Shown: positions 7,039 through 15,985, counted from the first letter of the stretch. The stretch: 41,488 nt of DNA from an uncultured Actinomycetes bacterium (GCA_903873135.1 CAIQNH010000050.1:1-41488), one strand, 5' to 3'. Notes: generated by a model not told the origin, from the sequence alone. Translations and numbers: made by a program.

Positions 7039-9855
7039 GTGGCTGCGCCGACCACCACCCAGCCCGAACCGGCCGGCGCCGCCACGCCGCGAGTCGTGCG
7101 ACGCCGTCAGGCCCCAGCCGAGCTCGGCTACGAACCACCGTTGGACGGGCTCCGGGCGCTGGCCGTGCTGGCGGTCTGCCTCTACCACGCCCGGTTCGAG
7201 TGGATTCCCGGTGGGTTCCTGGGCGTCTCGGCGTTCTTCACGCTCTCCGGGTTCCTGATCACGACGCTCCTGCTCGCAGAGTGGCGCCGGTCCGCGGCAG
7301 TGGACCTGCGGCGGTTCGCGTCTCGTCGTTTCCGCAGGTTGCTCCCGGCCGCCTGGACGACGCTGCTGGTGATCCTCGGGATGGGTCTGCTCGGGGTGTG
7401 GGACGCGTCCCAGCGCCGGTCGTTGCGGGGTGACGTGCCCGCTGCGCTGCTCGAGGTGAGCAACTGGTGGTTCATCCTGCAGGACCGCTCCTACGGGGCG
7501 CTGTTCGAGGCGCCCTCGCCGACGGAGCACTTCTGGTCGCTGGCGATCGAGCAGCAGTTCTACCTGCTCTACCCGTTGCTCATCGTGGGGGTGGTCGCGC
7601 TCGCCAGACGGTGGCGGGGCCCGGGTCCGGTGACCACCCTGGCCGGCGTCCTGGTCGGGCTCACGGTGCTCTCGGCCGTCCTCAACTGGCGGGCGGCCGG
7701 GGTGTCCGTGCCCCGTGCCTACTTCGGCACCGACACCAGGCTCGCCGAGCTGACGATCGGCGGCGTCCTCGCCACCGTCGGCATCCGGCGGCTCCGACCC
7801 TCGGCGTCGGGCACCCGGACACGACTGGCGCTGCTGGCCGTGCCCGGAGTCGTCGTCACGCTCGTGCTGTGGCACACGGCCTCCGTCACGAGCACCTGGC
7901 TGTACCCGTTCGGGTTGCTGCTCACGGCGATCTGCACGGTCGGGCTCATCGTCGGGGCGCTCCAGCCCGGGCCCTGGCGGGCGGTCCTCAGCTGGACGCC
8001 GCTCGTCGCACTGGGTCGCATCAGCTACGGGGTGTACCTCCTGCACTGGCCGGTGTTCCTGTGGCTGACCCCGGTCCGGACCGGTCTCGACCCGTGGCCG
8101 CTGTTCGGACTGAGGATGGCGGTCACGATCGGTGCCGCGGTCCTGCTCCACCGACTCGTCGAACGGCCGGTGCGGGACGGCGAGGGGCTCGCCAGCCGGT
8201 ACGCAGCCCGGGCGGCGCTCCCCGCCGCAGCCGTGCTGGTGGTCCTCGCGCTGCTGGTCTCGTCCGGGACCCCGGCGTCGGGTTCGATCGAGTCGGCCAA
8301 CGCCACGGCGGTCCCGGTCGCTCCGGCGCCGCTGCGAACGACGGTGCTCGGAGACGCCTCCGCCGAGTGGGGCCCGGCGGCGACGGGGACCGAGGCCGAT
8401 CCGCTCTCGTTGCGGAGCATCGTCGACGAGGGGTGCGGCCTGGTGGCCGTCGGGTTCGTGGCGATGCCGGACGGCACGGCGGAGCGCAACTCGGACCGGT
8501 GCGGTGCGACGCAGGAGGAGTGGCTGGCCGCAGTCGGGGCGGAGCGCCCGGAGCTGGTGGTGGTGAGCGGGGGGATGCGCGACGTCGCGGACCGCCGGAT
8601 CGAACCGGAACAACCCTGGCGGTCGATCGGTGACCCGGTCCTCGACGACCTGCTGGCGCTCGAGCTCCGGGACTTCCTCGGGGAGCTGGCCGACTCGGGT
8701 GTCCCGGTCGCCGTGGCCACCCTGCCGGCGATGCGGAATCGCGAGCTCCCCCCACCGGCCCCGCCGGCCCGTGGCCTGCCCCAGGGAGAGATGGAGCGGG
8801 CCCTCTACGTCATGTCGAGCACGGAGGCGGTCCAGGGTGGTCCCGGTCCGGGATTCCCCGAGAACGACCCGGCCCGCATCGCCCGGTGGAACCAGATCCT
8901 CCGGGAGGCAGCCGGTGCCACCGGGCTCCCGGTGCTCGACGTCGCCGCCGTGACCGAGGCGTGGCCCGGCGGACCGTTCGACCCCGAGCGGCGGGCTGCG
9001 GACGGTGTCGGGTACACCGAACAGGGCCAGCGCGAGCTCTCGGCTGCGCTCGCTCCCGCCATGCGGGCGGCGAGACCGCCGGTCCCCGGACCGGATCAGC
9101 TCGGTTCGGTCTCGGCCTCGCTCCCCCTGCCGGCGGCACCCCCGCCCACCCCGCGCCGGACGGTCCCGACGGGTTCGTCCGTCCCGGTGCTGGTCGTGGG
9201 GGACTCGGTCGCAGTCGACCTGGGCGTGGGCATGCGGGACACCGGGACGCCCGGCGCGGACCTCGAGGTGTCGATCGGTGCCCAGCTGGGGTGTCCCGTC
9301 GCCCGGGGTGGCGAGTACCGCTTCATGCGGGACATCGTGCGCTTCGACGATCGTTGCGACTGGGCGCGGCTGTTCCCCGAGCTGCTGGACTCCTACGACC
9401 CCGCGGTGGTCGTGCTCGGCACCGGGATCTGGGACGTCGTGGACCGGCGTCTCCCGGGTGACGACCGGATCCGATCGATGGGCGAACCGGTCTCCGACCG
9501 CTACTTCCTGACGGAGCTGCTCGGCGCGATCGACCTGCTGGGCTCCCGTGGCGCCACCGTGGCCCTGGTGACCTACCCGTCGATCGAGTCCGGTCGCGGC
9601 CAGGGGTTCACGGACCTGCCGGAGTCGGACCCCGCTCGCATGGCCCGCCTGAACGAACTCGTGCGGGAGGCGGCGGCGCTCCGTCCCGGCGTGGCCACGG
9701 TGGTCGACTTCGGCGGTTGGATGTCGACCCAGGCCGGAGGTGGCCTCGATCCGTCGATCCGCAGCGACGGGGTCCACCTCACCGAGGAGTTCATCGGTGT
9801 GACCGGCGACTGGCTCGCTCCGCAGGTCGACGCACTGGCTCGACCCCGGGCCTGA
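7039..9855 (+). CDS. AT3 O-acyltransferase with two tandem SGNH domains, the first degenerate
   Basis: This is an unusually long AT3 protein of 938 residues; OafA-type relatives are usually about 600-700. The AT3 domain covers about 1-420, with His50 in LYHARF, FFTLSGFLIT and EHFWSLAIEQQFYLLYPLL (His164). Two homologous SGNH modules follow. Module 1 (~430-680) has GDA with Ala440 where the nucleophile serine belongs and DGVGYT with Gly658 in place of histidine. Module 2 (~715-935) is intact: GDS with Ser723 and DGVHLT with Asp910/His913. The modules share DVxDRR, RS(I/M)G(D/E)PV and DPAR(I/M)AR, which indicates internal duplication. Likely role: O-acylation of an exported glycan, module 1 perhaps binding substrate. 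The GTG at 7039 lies six bases after the previous stop. Confidence 0.87.
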   Translation: MAAPTTTQPEPAGAATPRVVRRRQAPAELGYEPPLDGLRALAVLAVCLYHARFEWIPGGFLGVSAFFTLSGFLITTLLLAEWRRSAAVDLRRFASRRFRRLLPAAWTTLLVILGMGLLGVWDASQRRSLRGDVPAALLEVSNWWFILQDRSYGALFEAPSPTEHFWSLAIEQQFYLLYPLLIVGVVALARRWRGPGPVTTLAGVLVGLTVLSAVLNWRAAGVSVPRAYFGTDTRLAELTIGGVLATVGIRRLRPSASGTRTRLALLAVPGVVVTLVLWHTASVTSTWLYPFGLLLTAICTVGLIVGALQPGPWRAVLSWTPLVALGRISYGVYLLHWPVFLWLTPVRTGLDPWPLFGLRMAVTIGAAVLLHRLVERPVRDGEGLASRYAARAALPAAAVLVVLALLVSSGTPASGSIESANATAVPVAPAPLRTTVLGDASAEWGPAATGTEADPLSLRSIVDEGCGLVAVGFVAMPDGTAERNSDRCGATQEEWLAAVGAERPELVVVSGGMRDVADRRIEPEQPWRSIGDPVLDDLLALELRDFLGELADSGVPVAVATLPAMRNRELPPPAPPARGLPQGEMERALYVMSSTEAVQGGPGPGFPENDPARIARWNQILREAAGATGLPVLDVAAVTEAWPGGPFDPERRAADGVGYTEQGQRELSAALAPAMRAARPPVPGPDQLGSVSASLPLPAAPPPTPRRTVPTGSSVPVLVVGDSVAVDLGVGMRDTGTPGADLEVSIGAQLGCPVARGGEYRFMRDIVRFDDRCDWARLFPELLDSYDPAVVVLGTGIWDVVDRRLPGDDRIRSMGEPVSDRYFLTELLGAIDLLGSRGATVALVTYPSIESGRGQGFTDLPESDPARMARLNELVREAAALRPGVATVVDFGGWMSTQAGGGLDPSIRSDGVHLTEEFIGVTGDWLAPQVDALARPRA

Positions 9856-9870
9856 GCCGGGGTTCAGGCC
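9849..9870. terminator. Weak inverted repeat joining two convergent stop codons
   Basis: GGCCTGA (9849-9855) pairs with TCAGGCC (9864-9870) around an eight-base loop. The stem contains the stop codons of both convergent genes. There is no U-tract, so bidirectional termination is only possible, not shown. Confidence 0.35.
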
Positions 9871-11426
9871 GAGGGCACGACGGGGGCGCCGCGGCCGGTC
9901 CCGTCACCATCGCCGGCGGTGCCGATCCAGTCGGCTGCGACCGAGGGCCGATCCGCGTCGACCTCGTGGTAGTCGGCCTCCACGTTGACCGACCAGACGT
10001 CGTGGGCCGACCCGGTGACGATGTTCTCGACGCTCAGCATGGCCGTGAGCATGGAGTGGTCCTGGTTGTTGTACTTGTGCATGCCGTTCCTGCCGACCGG
10101 GTGGGCGTTGGGAGCGGCCTCGGCGAGCCAGTCCCGCAGCACGGCGACCTTCGCCTGGTAGCCCTCGTCGTAGACCGGGTAGGCGCGGGGCATGCGCACC
10201 ACGTAGCCCGACTCCACGGCTCCGGCCCGGGCGAGACCCAGCTGCTCGAGCTCCTGGGTGGCCAGGTCGACCAGGTCCTCGTCGGCCTTGGTCCACATGC
10301 CGTCGCCCTCGAACACGAAGTACTCGAGCCCGAGGCACGTCCGACCGTCCTTGACCAGGTAGGGCGACCAGGAGCCGAAGTTCTGGATGCGGCCGACGGC
10401 CACGTCGGGGGAGTGGATGTAGATCCAGTTGTCGGGGAACCCGTCGGCCTCGGGGACCACGAGGGCGACGGTGAGGAAGTCGCGGAACCCGAGGCCTGCC
10501 GCGGCCTCCAGCACCTCCGGTGGCGCCGGCGGGTCCATGGACTGCACCAGGTAGGGCAGCGGCATGGTGGAGATCACGTGGTCGGCCTCGTAGGTGGTCT
10601 CGACGCCGGCACCGTCCACCGCCACGACCGTGGTCACACCGTCGTCGCCCCGTTGCAGCCGACGTACCCGCTGGTCGAAGACCACCTCGCAGCCGGCTGC
10701 CTCGACGAGCTCAGCGCACCGCTCCCACATCATCCCCGGGCCGTACTTGGGGTACTGGAACTCCTCGATGAGGCTCGTCACCTGCTTGGCCCGGTCGGCA
10801 CGCCGGCCCACCAGTCGTGAACGGATCGGCTCCCACACGGCGTGCCAGAGCGACATGCCCTTGATGCGCTGCGCCCCGAAGTCGGCGGAGAGGTTGGCCG
10901 GATCCACGCCCCAGACCTTGATGTTGTAGGTCCGGAAGAAGTGCTCGTAGAGCCGGCGGCCGTAGTCGGCCACCACGTAGCCCTCGAGGGTGGACTGGTC
11001 CGTCGGCGGGCGGACCTTCGCCCAGAGGTACGACGCCACGCAGCGCAGCGCCTCGAGGAACCCCAGGTTCCGCAGCGCGTTCAGTGGCTTGATCGGGTAG
11101 TCGTAGTACTTGCCCTGGTAGTAGATGCGGCTCATGCGGGGCCGCAGGAGGAACTCGTCGTCGTCGAGGATCTCGTGCCAGAGACTCTCGACCGGCTGGA
11201 CCTTGGTGAAGAACCGGTGCCCGCCGATGTCGAACCGCCAGCCGTCACGCTCCGCCGTCTGGGAGATACCGCCGACCACGTCGGTGGCCTCGAGGATCGT
11301 GCTGGTGACCCCGGCCTTGGTCAGCTGGTAGGCCGCGGTGAGTCCTGCCGGACCGGCGCCGATGACCACGACGCGCGGCGGTGCGGCCTGCTCGGGACGG
11401 GCGGGGTGGGTGGGGTCGTCGGCCAT
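9864..11426 (-). CDS. FAD-dependent oxidoreductase (HemY/UDP-galactopyranose-mutase-like amine oxidase family)
   Basis: This 520-residue flavoprotein has an N-terminal Rossmann motif VVVIGAGPAGLTAAY with glycines 23/25/28, an acidic end to the second strand (ILEATDVVGG), and DIGGHRFF, as in NAD(P)-binding_8/amino-oxidase proteins. The C-terminal MHKYNNQDHSM stretch resembles the FAD-binding end of UDP-galactopyranose-mutase-like proteins common in polysaccharide clusters. Substrate could be a nucleotide sugar or a lipid; I cannot decide. It runs convergently to the acyltransferase operon with an eight-base gap. The ATG at 11426 lies about 23 bases downstream of TAGTTT (11450-11455); no strong ribosome binding site was seen. 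Confidence 0.8.
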   Translation of the reverse strand: MADDPTHPARPEQAAPPRVVVIGAGPAGLTAAYQLTKAGVTSTILEATDVVGGISQTAERDGWRFDIGGHRFFTKVQPVESLWHEILDDDEFLLRPRMSRIYYQGKYYDYPIKPLNALRNLGFLEALRCVASYLWAKVRPPTDQSTLEGYVVADYGRRLYEHFFRTYNIKVWGVDPANLSADFGAQRIKGMSLWHAVWEPIRSRLVGRRADRAKQVTSLIEEFQYPKYGPGMMWERCAELVEAAGCEVVFDQRVRRLQRGDDGVTTVVAVDGAGVETTYEADHVISTMPLPYLVQSMDPPAPPEVLEAAAGLGFRDFLTVALVVPEADGFPDNWIYIHSPDVAVGRIQNFGSWSPYLVKDGRTCLGLEYFVFEGDGMWTKADEDLVDLATQELEQLGLARAGAVESGYVVRMPRAYPVYDEGYQAKVAVLRDWLAEAAPNAHPVGRNGMHKYNNQDHSMLTAMLSVENIVTGSAHDVWSVNVEADYHEVDADRPSVAADWIGTAGDGDGTGRGAPVVPSA

Positions 11427-11449
11427 GGTCGGTGCCCGGAGGCCCCAAG

Positions 11450-11455
11450 AAACTA
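11450..11455 (-). promoter_or_regulatory. -10 box TAGTTT for the oxidoreductase gene
   Basis: On the minus strand TAGTTT lies 23 bases before the ATG at 11426, giving a predicted leader of about 17 bases. It is also one of the few AT-rich spots in this gap. Confidence 0.45.
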
Positions 11456-11489
11456 CCCCGTGACCGGCCGCCGGACGGGCACCGGGCCC

Positions 11490-11735
11490 TCAGCGTTCGT
11501 GACGCCGGACGGCGAGGATCTCGTCGGTGCGGAAGCTGGCCATCCGGGTGGACCAGCAGTCGATCCCCCGTCGGCCGCCGGTGCGGAAGAACGTGGTCAT
11601 GCTGTGTTCCTGCTGGTAGGCGTCGGCCCCCGTGACCGTCTCGGTCGAGCCGTCCCGGAGGCGGACCTCGAAGTCCACCCGTCCGTGGCGGTCGTCCCGG
11701 GTGACGTCCGGACCCTCTGCGTAGGTGATCACCAC
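11490..11735 (-). CDS. Small conserved-looking protein of unknown function (81 aa)
   Basis: A GTG start at 11735 is preceded by a purine-rich GGGAGGAG site about five bases upstream, which supports it as a real gene. The 81-residue product is soluble, with an alternating polar/hydrophobic pattern near residues 18-35 (VDFEVRLRDGSTETV) that looks like a small beta hairpin, then TTFFRTGGRR and CWSTRMASFRTDEI. It has a single cysteine and no membrane segment. I do not recognise a family. It lies just upstream of the oxidoreductase on the same strand and divergent from the zinc-ribbon gene; no functional link is evident. Confidence 0.6.
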   Translation of the reverse strand: MVITYAEGPDVTRDDRHGRVDFEVRLRDGSTETVTGADAYQQEHSMTTFFRTGGRRGIDCWSTRMASFRTDEILAVRRHER

Positions 11736-11808
11736 CTCGTCTCCTCCCTGGTCGTCGTTGCCCGGACGGTACGACGGTCCTCCTGTGGATCGGTAGACCC
11801 GTCAACCT

Positions 11809-12081
11809 GTGGAGGGGCCGTCGGGTCCTGTGGACGACGTCCGCGGCGTCCACCACACCGCGCCCACGGTGCGCGACGATGCCGTGGTGGACGCACTCGA
11901 GGAGCTCTCGTTCGACTGTCCCCGCTGCGGCGCCCCCGCCAGCGGGGTGCACTACGGGCCGTGTGGCGGTTGCGTGGAGCAGCTCCGGGCCTCGGTGTCC
12001 GCCGACGCCCGCGACGTGGACGGCCCGACCTACGAGCCCAAGGTGAACGTGACCCCGAACGCAGTGGCCCTCAAGGACTGA
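11809..12081 (+). CDS. Small zinc-ribbon protein
   Basis: This protein of up to 90 residues has a likely zinc ribbon in its centre: CPRCG followed after 12 residues by CGGC, a four-cysteine knuckle pair. A conserved-looking C-terminal tail reads YEPKVNVTPNAVALKD. The first ~25 residues are low-information and the true start may be an in-frame GTG further downstream (for example 11830); 11809 is an outer limit. The final 11 bases overlap convergently with the 3' end of the acyl-CoA synthetase gene. Such small ribbon proteins may bind nucleic acid or a protein partner, but no specific role can be read here. Confidence 0.7.
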   Translation: MEGPSGPVDDVRGVHHTAPTVRDDAVVDALEELSFDCPRCGAPASGVHYGPCGGCVEQLRASVSADARDVDGPTYEPKVNVTPNAVALKD

Positions 12082-13720
12082 GCTCGCCGGTGGCGACGGC
12101 TCGGGCCCAGCGGTAGTCGGCCTTGCCCGACGGTGAGCGCAGCACCCGGCCCACCCGCACGATCTCCTTGGGGAGCTTGAACCGGGCGATCGACCTGCTG
12201 GCGACCTCGGTGAGCTCGTCGTCGCTCGGGTGCTCCCCGTCACGCAGGGCGACCACGGCCACGACCTCCTCGCCCCACCGCTGTGACGGGCGGCCGCAGA
12301 CCACGACGTCGAGCACGGCGGGGTGGCGCGCGAGCGCCTGTTCGACCTCCTCGACGAAGACCTTCTCACCGCCGGTGTTGACGCAGACCGAGTCCCGGCC
12401 GAGCAACCGGACGCGACCGTCGGCCAGCCACTGGGCCCGGTCGCCCGGCACGGCGTAGCGCACGCCGTCCACGACCGGGAACGTGGCGTCGGTCCGGTCC
12501 GGGTCGCCGAGGTAGCCGAGCGGGACGCGACCGGAGCGGGCGAGCCAGCCGACCGCCTCGTCGCCGGGTCGGAGCAGGCGCCTCCGGTCCTCGGCGAGGA
12601 CGACGCCGTCGGCCGACGGGGTGAACGGTGCGTCGGCGTCCTCGGGGCGATGCACCCGGGCCACGCCCTGTCGCCCGGACTCGGTGGAGCCCAGGACGTC
12701 CACCACCGACACCCCTGGGAGCAGCTCGAGCAGCGCTCGTCGGGTGTCGGGGGAGAGGACCGCGCCCCCCGACAGCACGTGACGCAACGACGGCACCTCG
12801 ACCGGGCGGCTCCGGAGTTCGTCGACGAGCGGACGGGCCATCGGGTCGCCGACCAGCAGCAGCGACGTGACCTCGTGGGTCCGCACGGTCCGGAGGAGGT
12901 CGCCCGGATCCACCGTGTCCGTCCGGTCCTGGACGACCACCGTGCCGCCGTCCGTCCAGCACGACAGCGCGTTCCAGTGGGCGGCGCCGTGCATGAACGG
13001 CGGCGCCGGCAACGCCCGGAGCCGGTTGCCGGCGGCCGTGACCAGTTCGTCGAGGCCCCCGAACTCACCGCCGTCGGCCCGCTGGACCCCGAGGGCGCCC
13101 ACCAGGAAGTCGGCCTGGCGCCACGTGGCACCCTTGGGCAGCCCGGTGGTGCCGCCCGTGTAGCAGATGTACAGGTCGTCGCCGCTCCACGCCGAGACGA
13201 CATCCGTCGGCAGGGTGGGCTCCGCTGTGGCGAGCGCAGACTCGTACTCGACGGCACCGGGGAGGAGGGGAGCGTCGGAGCCGTCCTCCACCCAGAGCAG
13301 CAGGCGGGCACCCGGGACCGAGGACTCGAGCACGGGAGCGAGCGTGGGTCCGAACCGGCGCTCGAACACCACGGCCTCCGAGCGGCTGTCCTCGAGGACG
13401 TGACGGAGCTCGTCGGCGACGTAGCGGTAGTTGACGTTGACGGGCACGGCCCGTGCCTTCCAGGCGCCCACCATCCCCTCGAGGTACTCGGGTCGGTTGT
13501 GGAGGTACAGCGCCACGTGGGAGTGGACGGACTCCCAGCGCGGCACGTCGCCGAAGGCCCCGTGAGCACCGAGGTCGTGGCGCAGCAGCACCGAGGCGAG
13601 ACGCCGGGTCCGGTCGCCGAACTCGCGTCGGCTCCAGGTGCGACCACGGTGGACCAGCGTGGGGTGGTCGGGGCGGTCGGCCTCGAGCGCCTCGAGGATC
13701 GGCGCGACGCTCAGCTCCAC
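12071..13720 (-). CDS. Acyl-CoA synthetase (AMP-forming, FadD family)
   Basis: This 549-residue ANL-superfamily enzyme activates a carboxylic acid to an acyl-AMP and then an acyl-CoA. It has the P-loop-like YTGGTTGLPKG at ~190-200, GSTE in the A5 region, GDRAQW before the hinge, and a C-terminal domain ending in SPSGKADYRWA, where the lysine is the expected catalytic one. Length is normal. It starts at a GTG 22 bases after the last transporter ATPase gene on the same strand, so it is probably the last gene of that operon, suggesting the imported compound could be activated by this enzyme (inference). Substrate chain length cannot be read. Confidence 0.9.
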   Translation of the reverse strand: MELSVAPILEALEADRPDHPTLVHRGRTWSRREFGDRTRRLASVLLRHDLGAHGAFGDVPRWESVHSHVALYLHNRPEYLEGMVGAWKARAVPVNVNYRYVADELRHVLEDSRSEAVVFERRFGPTLAPVLESSVPGARLLLWVEDGSDAPLLPGAVEYESALATAEPTLPTDVVSAWSGDDLYICYTGGTTGLPKGATWRQADFLVGALGVQRADGGEFGGLDELVTAAGNRLRALPAPPFMHGAAHWNALSCWTDGGTVVVQDRTDTVDPGDLLRTVRTHEVTSLLLVGDPMARPLVDELRSRPVEVPSLRHVLSGGAVLSPDTRRALLELLPGVSVVDVLGSTESGRQGVARVHRPEDADAPFTPSADGVVLAEDRRRLLRPGDEAVGWLARSGRVPLGYLGDPDRTDATFPVVDGVRYAVPGDRAQWLADGRVRLLGRDSVCVNTGGEKVFVEEVEQALARHPAVLDVVVCGRPSQRWGEEVVAVVALRDGEHPSDDELTEVASRSIARFKLPKEIVRVGRVLRSPSGKADYRWARAVATGELSP

Positions 13721-13742
13721 GGCGGGGAGGGTCCCCGTCGGC

Positions 13743-14762
13743 TCAGCGGACGCCCGGAGCGGCGACCGGGGTCACCAGCGGCGCGTGGCAGGCCACGTAG
13801 TGGTCGTCGCCCACCCGCTGCATCTGCGGCTCCACCTGGGCGCAGACCTCGTGCGCCCGCGGGCAGCGGGTCCGGAAGCGGCAGCCCGACGGCGGGTCGA
13901 GCGGTGACGGCAGCTCCCCACCGAGGTGCTGGGTGGCCCCGGGGTCGACGGCCGGGTCGGGCACCGGGATGGCTGCGAGCAGGGCCGCGGTGTAGGGGTG
14001 CGCCGGCTGGGCGTACATGGCGTCCGGCGGACCGATCTCGCACATCTTGCCGAGGTACATGACCGCGACCCGGTCGGAGACGTTCTTCACGACGGCCAGG
14101 TCGTGGGCCACGAACACGAGGGTCAGTCGGTAGCGCTCCTTCATGTCCTCGAGGAGGTTCAGGATCTGCGCCTGCACCGACACGTCGAGGGCCGAGACGG
14201 GCTCGTCGCAGATGATCAGACGGGGGTCGGTGATGACCGCCCGGGCGATCGAGATCCGCTGGCACTGGCCGCCGGAGAACTCGAAGGGCTTCCGGCTCGC
14301 AGCAGCGGCCGGGTCGATGCCCACCGTGCCGAGCACGTCCTCGACCTTCTGTCTGCGCTCGTCCGCCGAACCGATCCTCCAGACGTTGAGCGGCTCGGCG
14401 ACGATGTCGCTGACCACCCGTCGGGGGTTCAGCGACGAGATCGGGTCCTGGAAGATCATCTGGAATCCCGGTCGGGCCCGGCGCAGGGCCTCGCCCGACA
14501 GTTCCGTCAGCTCGGTCCCGTCGAGCCGGACCGACCCGCGGGTCGGGGCGGGGAGCTGCATGATCGCCTTGCCGGTGGTGGACTTGCCGCAGCCGGACTC
14601 GCCCACGAGACCGAGGGTCTCACCCTCGGCGACGTCGAAGGAGATGTTCGACACGGCGGAGACCACGCCCCGACGACCGACCTTGAACTCGACGACGAGG
14701 TTCTCGACGCGGAGGAGGACGTCCTCCTCGGGTCGGAGGTGGGCGGTGCCGCTCCCGGCCAT
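13743..14762 (-). CDS. Oligopeptide/dipeptide ABC transporter ATP-binding protein (DppF/OppF-like)
   Basis: This 339-residue ATPase energises import of peptides or similar solutes. It has Walker A GESGCGKST (~52-60), signature FSGGQCQR (~161), Walker B LIICDEPVSALD (~181-192), the switch histidine in VAHDLAVV, and the C-terminal oligopeptide-transporter cysteine region CRFRTRCPRAHEVC (~291). The ATG at 14762 forms a TGATG with the stop of the partner ATPase; a longer upstream frame exists but would duplicate that gene's tail. It is the second ATPase of a five-gene transporter cluster, and acyl-CoA synthetase follows downstream. Confidence 0.92.
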   Translation of the reverse strand: MAGSGTAHLRPEEDVLLRVENLVVEFKVGRRGVVSAVSNISFDVAEGETLGLVGESGCGKSTTGKAIMQLPAPTRGSVRLDGTELTELSGEALRRARPGFQMIFQDPISSLNPRRVVSDIVAEPLNVWRIGSADERRQKVEDVLGTVGIDPAAAASRKPFEFSGGQCQRISIARAVITDPRLIICDEPVSALDVSVQAQILNLLEDMKERYRLTLVFVAHDLAVVKNVSDRVAVMYLGKMCEIGPPDAMYAQPAHPYTAALLAAIPVPDPAVDPGATQHLGGELPSPLDPPSGCRFRTRCPRAHEVCAQVEPQMQRVGDDHYVACHAPLVTPVAAPGVR

Positions 14763-15985
14763 CACGCGCTCCCGGGGGGCTGCTGGGGGAACGGTGGGGG
14801 CACCGGCGGCGCCTGGGGAGGTGCGGGTGGCGCCTGTGGCGGGTACGGCGGCGGGAACGGCGGCGGCGTCGGGACCTGTGGGGGAACGACGGGAGCGGTG
14901 GCCGCTGGCGTGACGGGGGCTGCGGCGGTCGCTGCCGCAGCGGCTGCGAGTCGCTCCTTGACGGCGATCGTCTCGGGGGAGCCGACGGGGTAGAAGCAGG
15001 CGAAGTAGTGCCCGGGTGTGGCGGCCTCCTGCAGGGGTGGCTGCTCGTGGAGGCAGCGCTCCTGCACGTAGGGACAGCGCGGGCTGAAGGCGCACCCCGC
15101 CGGCGGGTTCACCAGATCGGGCGGTCGGCCACCGATGGCGAGCAGTCGCGTGTGCGACGCCTGGTCGAGCTTGGGGATGGCCGACAGCAACGCCTCGGTG
15201 TAGGGCATCTGCATCTCGTTGAACAGCACCGCGGTGGGCGCCGTCTCGACGATTCGTCCGGCGTACATCACGGCGATGTGGTCGGCTCGGCCGGCGACGA
15301 CGCCGAGGTCGTGCGTGACCAGGATGACGGCCATGTAGCGCTCACGCTGCTGCTCGGCGAGCAGGTCGAGGATCTGGGCCTGCACGGTCACGTCCAGCGC
15401 CGTGGTGGGCTCGTCGGCCAGGAGCAGCTTGGGCCCGCAGGCGAGGGCGACGGCGATCACGACCCGCTGGCGCATGCCGCCCGACATCTCGTGCGGGTAC
15501 GCGTCGAACCGCTGCTCGGCCTCGGGGATCCGGACCGCCTGCAGGAGCGACACTGCGGTCTCACGGGCCTCGGACTTGTCCATGCCCAGGTGGAACCGGA
15601 GGGACTCGGTGATCTGCCGACCCACTCGCATGACCGGGTTCAGCGCCGTCATGGGATCCTGGAACACCATCGCCATCTCGGTGCCCCAGAGCTCGCGGTA
15701 CCCCTCGGCGTCGAGGGCGGAGATGTCCCGACCCTCGAACACGACCCGTCCGGATCGTTCGGCATTCGAGGCCAGCAGCCCCATGATCGACCGGGAGAGC
15801 ACCGACTTGCCCGAGCCGGACTCGCCGACGATCCCGAGGGTCTGACCTCGGCCGAGGGTGAGCGAGACCCCGTCGACGGAGCGGACCAGGCCTCGTGGCG
15901 TCCGGAACGCCGTGCGGAGGTCGTCGACCTCGAGGAGGGGGCCGTCCCAGGGCAGCGGGGTCGTCGGCGTGGGGACGGCGCTCAC
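14762..15985 (-). CDS. Oligopeptide/dipeptide ABC transporter ATP-binding protein (DppD/OppD-like) with proline-rich tail
   Basis: This 407-residue ATPase has Walker A GESGSGKS (~53-60), signature MSGGMRQR (~165), Walker B LLLADEPTTALD (~187-198), and the oligopeptide C-terminal motif with CAFSPRCPYVQERC. The family is usually about 320-340 residues. Here about 60 extra residues form an Ala-rich then Pro-rich tail (PPPFPPPYPP type repeats), encoded at about 14765-14950. Start is GTG at 15985, overlapping the permease stop by GTGA. The core is intact, so the enzyme should be functional; the tail may be a flexible or protein-binding extension. Confidence 0.92.
   Translation of the reverse strand: MSAVPTPTTPLPWDGPLLEVDDLRTAFRTPRGLVRSVDGVSLTLGRGQTLGIVGESGSGKSVLSRSIMGLLASNAERSGRVVFEGRDISALDAEGYRELWGTEMAMVFQDPMTALNPVMRVGRQITESLRFHLGMDKSEARETAVSLLQAVRIPEAEQRFDAYPHEMSGGMRQRVVIAVALACGPKLLLADEPTTALDVTVQAQILDLLAEQQRERYMAVILVTHDLGVVAGRADHIAVMYAGRIVETAPTAVLFNEMQMPYTEALLSAIPKLDQASHTRLLAIGGRPPDLVNPPAGCAFSPRCPYVQERCLHEQPPLQEAATPGHYFACFYPVGSPETIAVKERLAAAAAATAAAPVTPAATAPVVPPQVPTPPPFPPPYPPQAPPAPPQAPPVPPPFPQQPPGSA

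Noticed and set aside
6949-9777. Minus-strand open frame of 942 codons opposite the tandem-SGNH acyltransferase
   Set aside because: Arg/Gly/His/Pro-rich translation without motifs, and the plus strand has clear AT3 and SGNH motifs. Long antisense frames are expected at this GC content.
10520-10929. Short plus-strand frames opposite the oxidoreductase
   Set aside because: No ribosome site or promoter in place, and translations lack any recognisable pattern.
13926-14993. Plus-strand open frame ending in Gly/Ala repeats opposite the ATPases
   Set aside because: The repeats are the antisense of the Pro-rich tail of the DppD-like protein.
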